From positions 1 through 5,752 of the forward strand of contig DMYC01000326.1 in the NCBI GenBank assembly GCA_003482695.1: a DNA stretch of 5,752 bases, read 5' to 3'. The notes under the pieces are model-generated. The model ran no database searches, was not told the origin of the DNA, and was given only the letters and a program-made list of their open reading frames with translations. Origin of the DNA: Clostridiales bacterium UBA8960. Lineage in GTDB: Bacteria; Bacillota; Clostridia; Peptostreptococcales; Acidaminobacteraceae. Position numbers and translations under genes: made by a program. Each line of letters opens with the position of its first letter. The first letter of the stretch is position 1. This document shows, piece by piece, positions 4,849-5,752 of this stretch.

Positions 4849-5752
4849 TGCTAGTGATTGCCCTGATGGCGACACTGGCATTTTTTCTTATCTCGACAAG
4901 GTCTTTGAAGGTTTGCGATGTACCAATATAACCTTCGTTCCGATTGGCACTTATAGAGTAATTCATTAAAGGGTAAGGGGCTTCGATGGGAACCAAAAAT
5001 TCTGAGTTGCCTTTAAATTCAACGCCGACCCAAAACTGAGTTTCTGCCTGCTTTAAGGATAACGGAGTAGGCAAATCAATGGTGTAATAACCAGCATAAG
5101 GGATTTTCAACGTGTAGACAGGTGATCCCGCACTGCCCTTAAAGTGTCCCAAACCATAATAAAGCCGAACTTCGTTGACATCAGGAGAAGCAAAGAAGCT
5201 AATGCGTTTTAAAGTTTCCTTGACAGTCGACGTGAAATTGTTGATGCCGAAAACGCTCTTATGTTGACCGTAGCTTTCAAAATGGGTAAGACCGGTCTTA
5301 TCATAGAAATAGGCTTTATTGGTTGCTTGTTTGCGTTCAAAACGCGTCAAAGCATACGTTTCATAAAGGACATGCACATCCTCGTATGAAATGTACAAAA
5401 GCCCGCCATCGCCCCAACTGTTCCCAAAACTGTTCAGTGCGATAAAAGCACCGTTATTTTTCGGCATTTTTTTAAATTGTGTTTTGTCATAATGATCGTC
5501 CCAACCAATCAAGACGAGCTCATGCGTACGTGGATTCTTGATCGATGCGTTATAGTATGACGCATTGTCAGAGTTGTATACAGCTGTGTCTTCTTCATTG
5601 AGATAAATTGAAGTCAGAACAGATCCATATGTTTTAATGGCATGTTTGGTTTTTGCTGCATCGTTGCTATGGGTACGATAGTCCAACAATGTGAAAGTGT
5701 GGTTGCCCGATTCGGAGATTGGGCCATGGCCATTTAGGCAGTACATAGACGA
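4841..5752 (-). CDS. C1-family (papain-like) cysteine protease with lectin-like C-terminal domain, C-terminal 303 residues
   Basis: The frame is open to the window edge (codons TCG TCT precede the ATG at 5746), so the N-terminus, including any signal peptide and the catalytic cysteine, lies outside. The visible part starts in the peptidase domain: GPISES resembles a GPVSES-type motif that follows the active-site cysteine in clostridial relatives. The catalytic histidine is in THELVLIGWDD (codon 5524-5522) and the catalytic asparagine is in ALNSFGNSWGDGG (codon 5434-5432). The usual N-S-W-G is N-S-F-G here. From about 5320 to 4890 the sequence KAYFYDKTGLT, then KRISFFASPDVNEVRLYYG and GYYTIDLPTPLSL, matches the beta-rich lectin-like domain found after C1 peptidases in Clostridia and some archaea. 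Such proteins are usually secreted or surface-attached and probably degrade external proteins or peptides; that is inferred from the family. The gene converges on folC with a 6-nt gap. Confidence 0.88.
   Translation of the reverse strand, partial: SSMYCLNGHGPISESGNHTFTLLDYRTHSNDAAKTKHAIKTYGSVLTSIYLNEEDTAVYNSDNASYYNASIKNPRTHELVLIGWDDHYDKTQFKKMPKNNGAFIALNSFGNSWGDGGLLYISYEDVHVLYETYALTRFERKQATNKAYFYDKTGLTHFESYGQHKSVFGINNFTSTVKETLKRISFFASPDVNEVRLYYGLGHFKGSAGSPVYTLKIPYAGYYTIDLPTPLSLKQAETQFWVGVEFKGNSEFLVPIEAPYPLMNYSISANRNEGYIGTSQTFKDLVEIRKNASVAIRAITSID
4847..4886 (+). terminator. Intrinsic terminator of the valS-folC operon, inside the protease coding end
   Basis: AATGCTAGTG (4847-4856) pairs with CACTGGCATT (4873-4882) with one G-U pair. 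After a single bulged A (4857), TTGCC (4858-4862) pairs with GGCGA (4868-4872) around a CTGAT loop. This 15-bp stem runs directly into TTTTTT (4881-4886). On the minus strand no T-tract follows the stem, so it acts only on rightward transcripts. It begins 12 nt after the folC stop, and its stem is made from the final codons of the convergent protease. Confidence 0.85.

Noticed and set aside
5744..5746. ATG at 5746 as the true start of the protease
   Set aside because: The frame stays open to the window edge. The sequence begins in the middle of a peptidase domain and lacks a signal peptide and the catalytic cysteine, so this Met is internal.
1..5752. A new defence, mobile or otherwise undescribed gene system
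   Set aside because: I looked for direct-repeat arrays, transposase or integrase fragments, toxin-antitoxin pairs and attachment sites and found none. The genes are housekeeping or common families.

Overview
The window looks like a chromosomal segment from a moderately AT-rich Bacillota, most likely a clostridial lineage. The evidence is a tRNA-sensing T-box leader in front of valS, the valS-folC gene order, strong purine-rich Shine-Dalgarno sites, a consensus sigma-A type promoter, and a papain-like protease with a lectin-like C-terminal domain of the sort common in Clostridia. No mobile element, CRISPR array, tRNA or rRNA gene is visible. This is mainly a conserved housekeeping region rather than an accessory island.

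Layout. Positions 1-468 (minus strand) hold the N-terminal 156 codons of a multi-pass membrane protein that resembles the LiaI/LiaF-type transmembrane region; its C-terminus lies outside the window. Positions 469-611 are a short divergent intergenic region with one candidate promoter for the membrane protein and one near-consensus promoter for the valS operon. Positions 612-862 are a complete T-box riboswitch: Stem I with a GUC (valine) specifier, a Stem II hairpin, a Stem III hairpin, the conserved T-box sequence, and mutually exclusive antiterminator and terminator. valS (882-3524, 880 aa) and folC (3545-4834, 429 aa) follow 20 nt apart as one operon. Positions 4841-5752 (minus strand) hold the C-terminal part of a C1-family cysteine protease that converges on folC with only 6 nt between the two stop codons.

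How it works together. The leader reads uncharged tRNA-Val: when valine charging falls, the antiterminator forms and valS is transcribed, and folC, which makes folylpolyglutamates, is carried along because no promoter or terminator separates it. The operon ends at a strong intrinsic terminator lying inside the last codons of the convergent protease gene. The protease gene has its own oppositely oriented intrinsic terminator inside the last codons of folC. The two mRNAs are therefore predicted to overlap tail to tail by about 140 nt. This interlocked pair is the most interesting thing I found; I see no evidence of a wholly new biological system.
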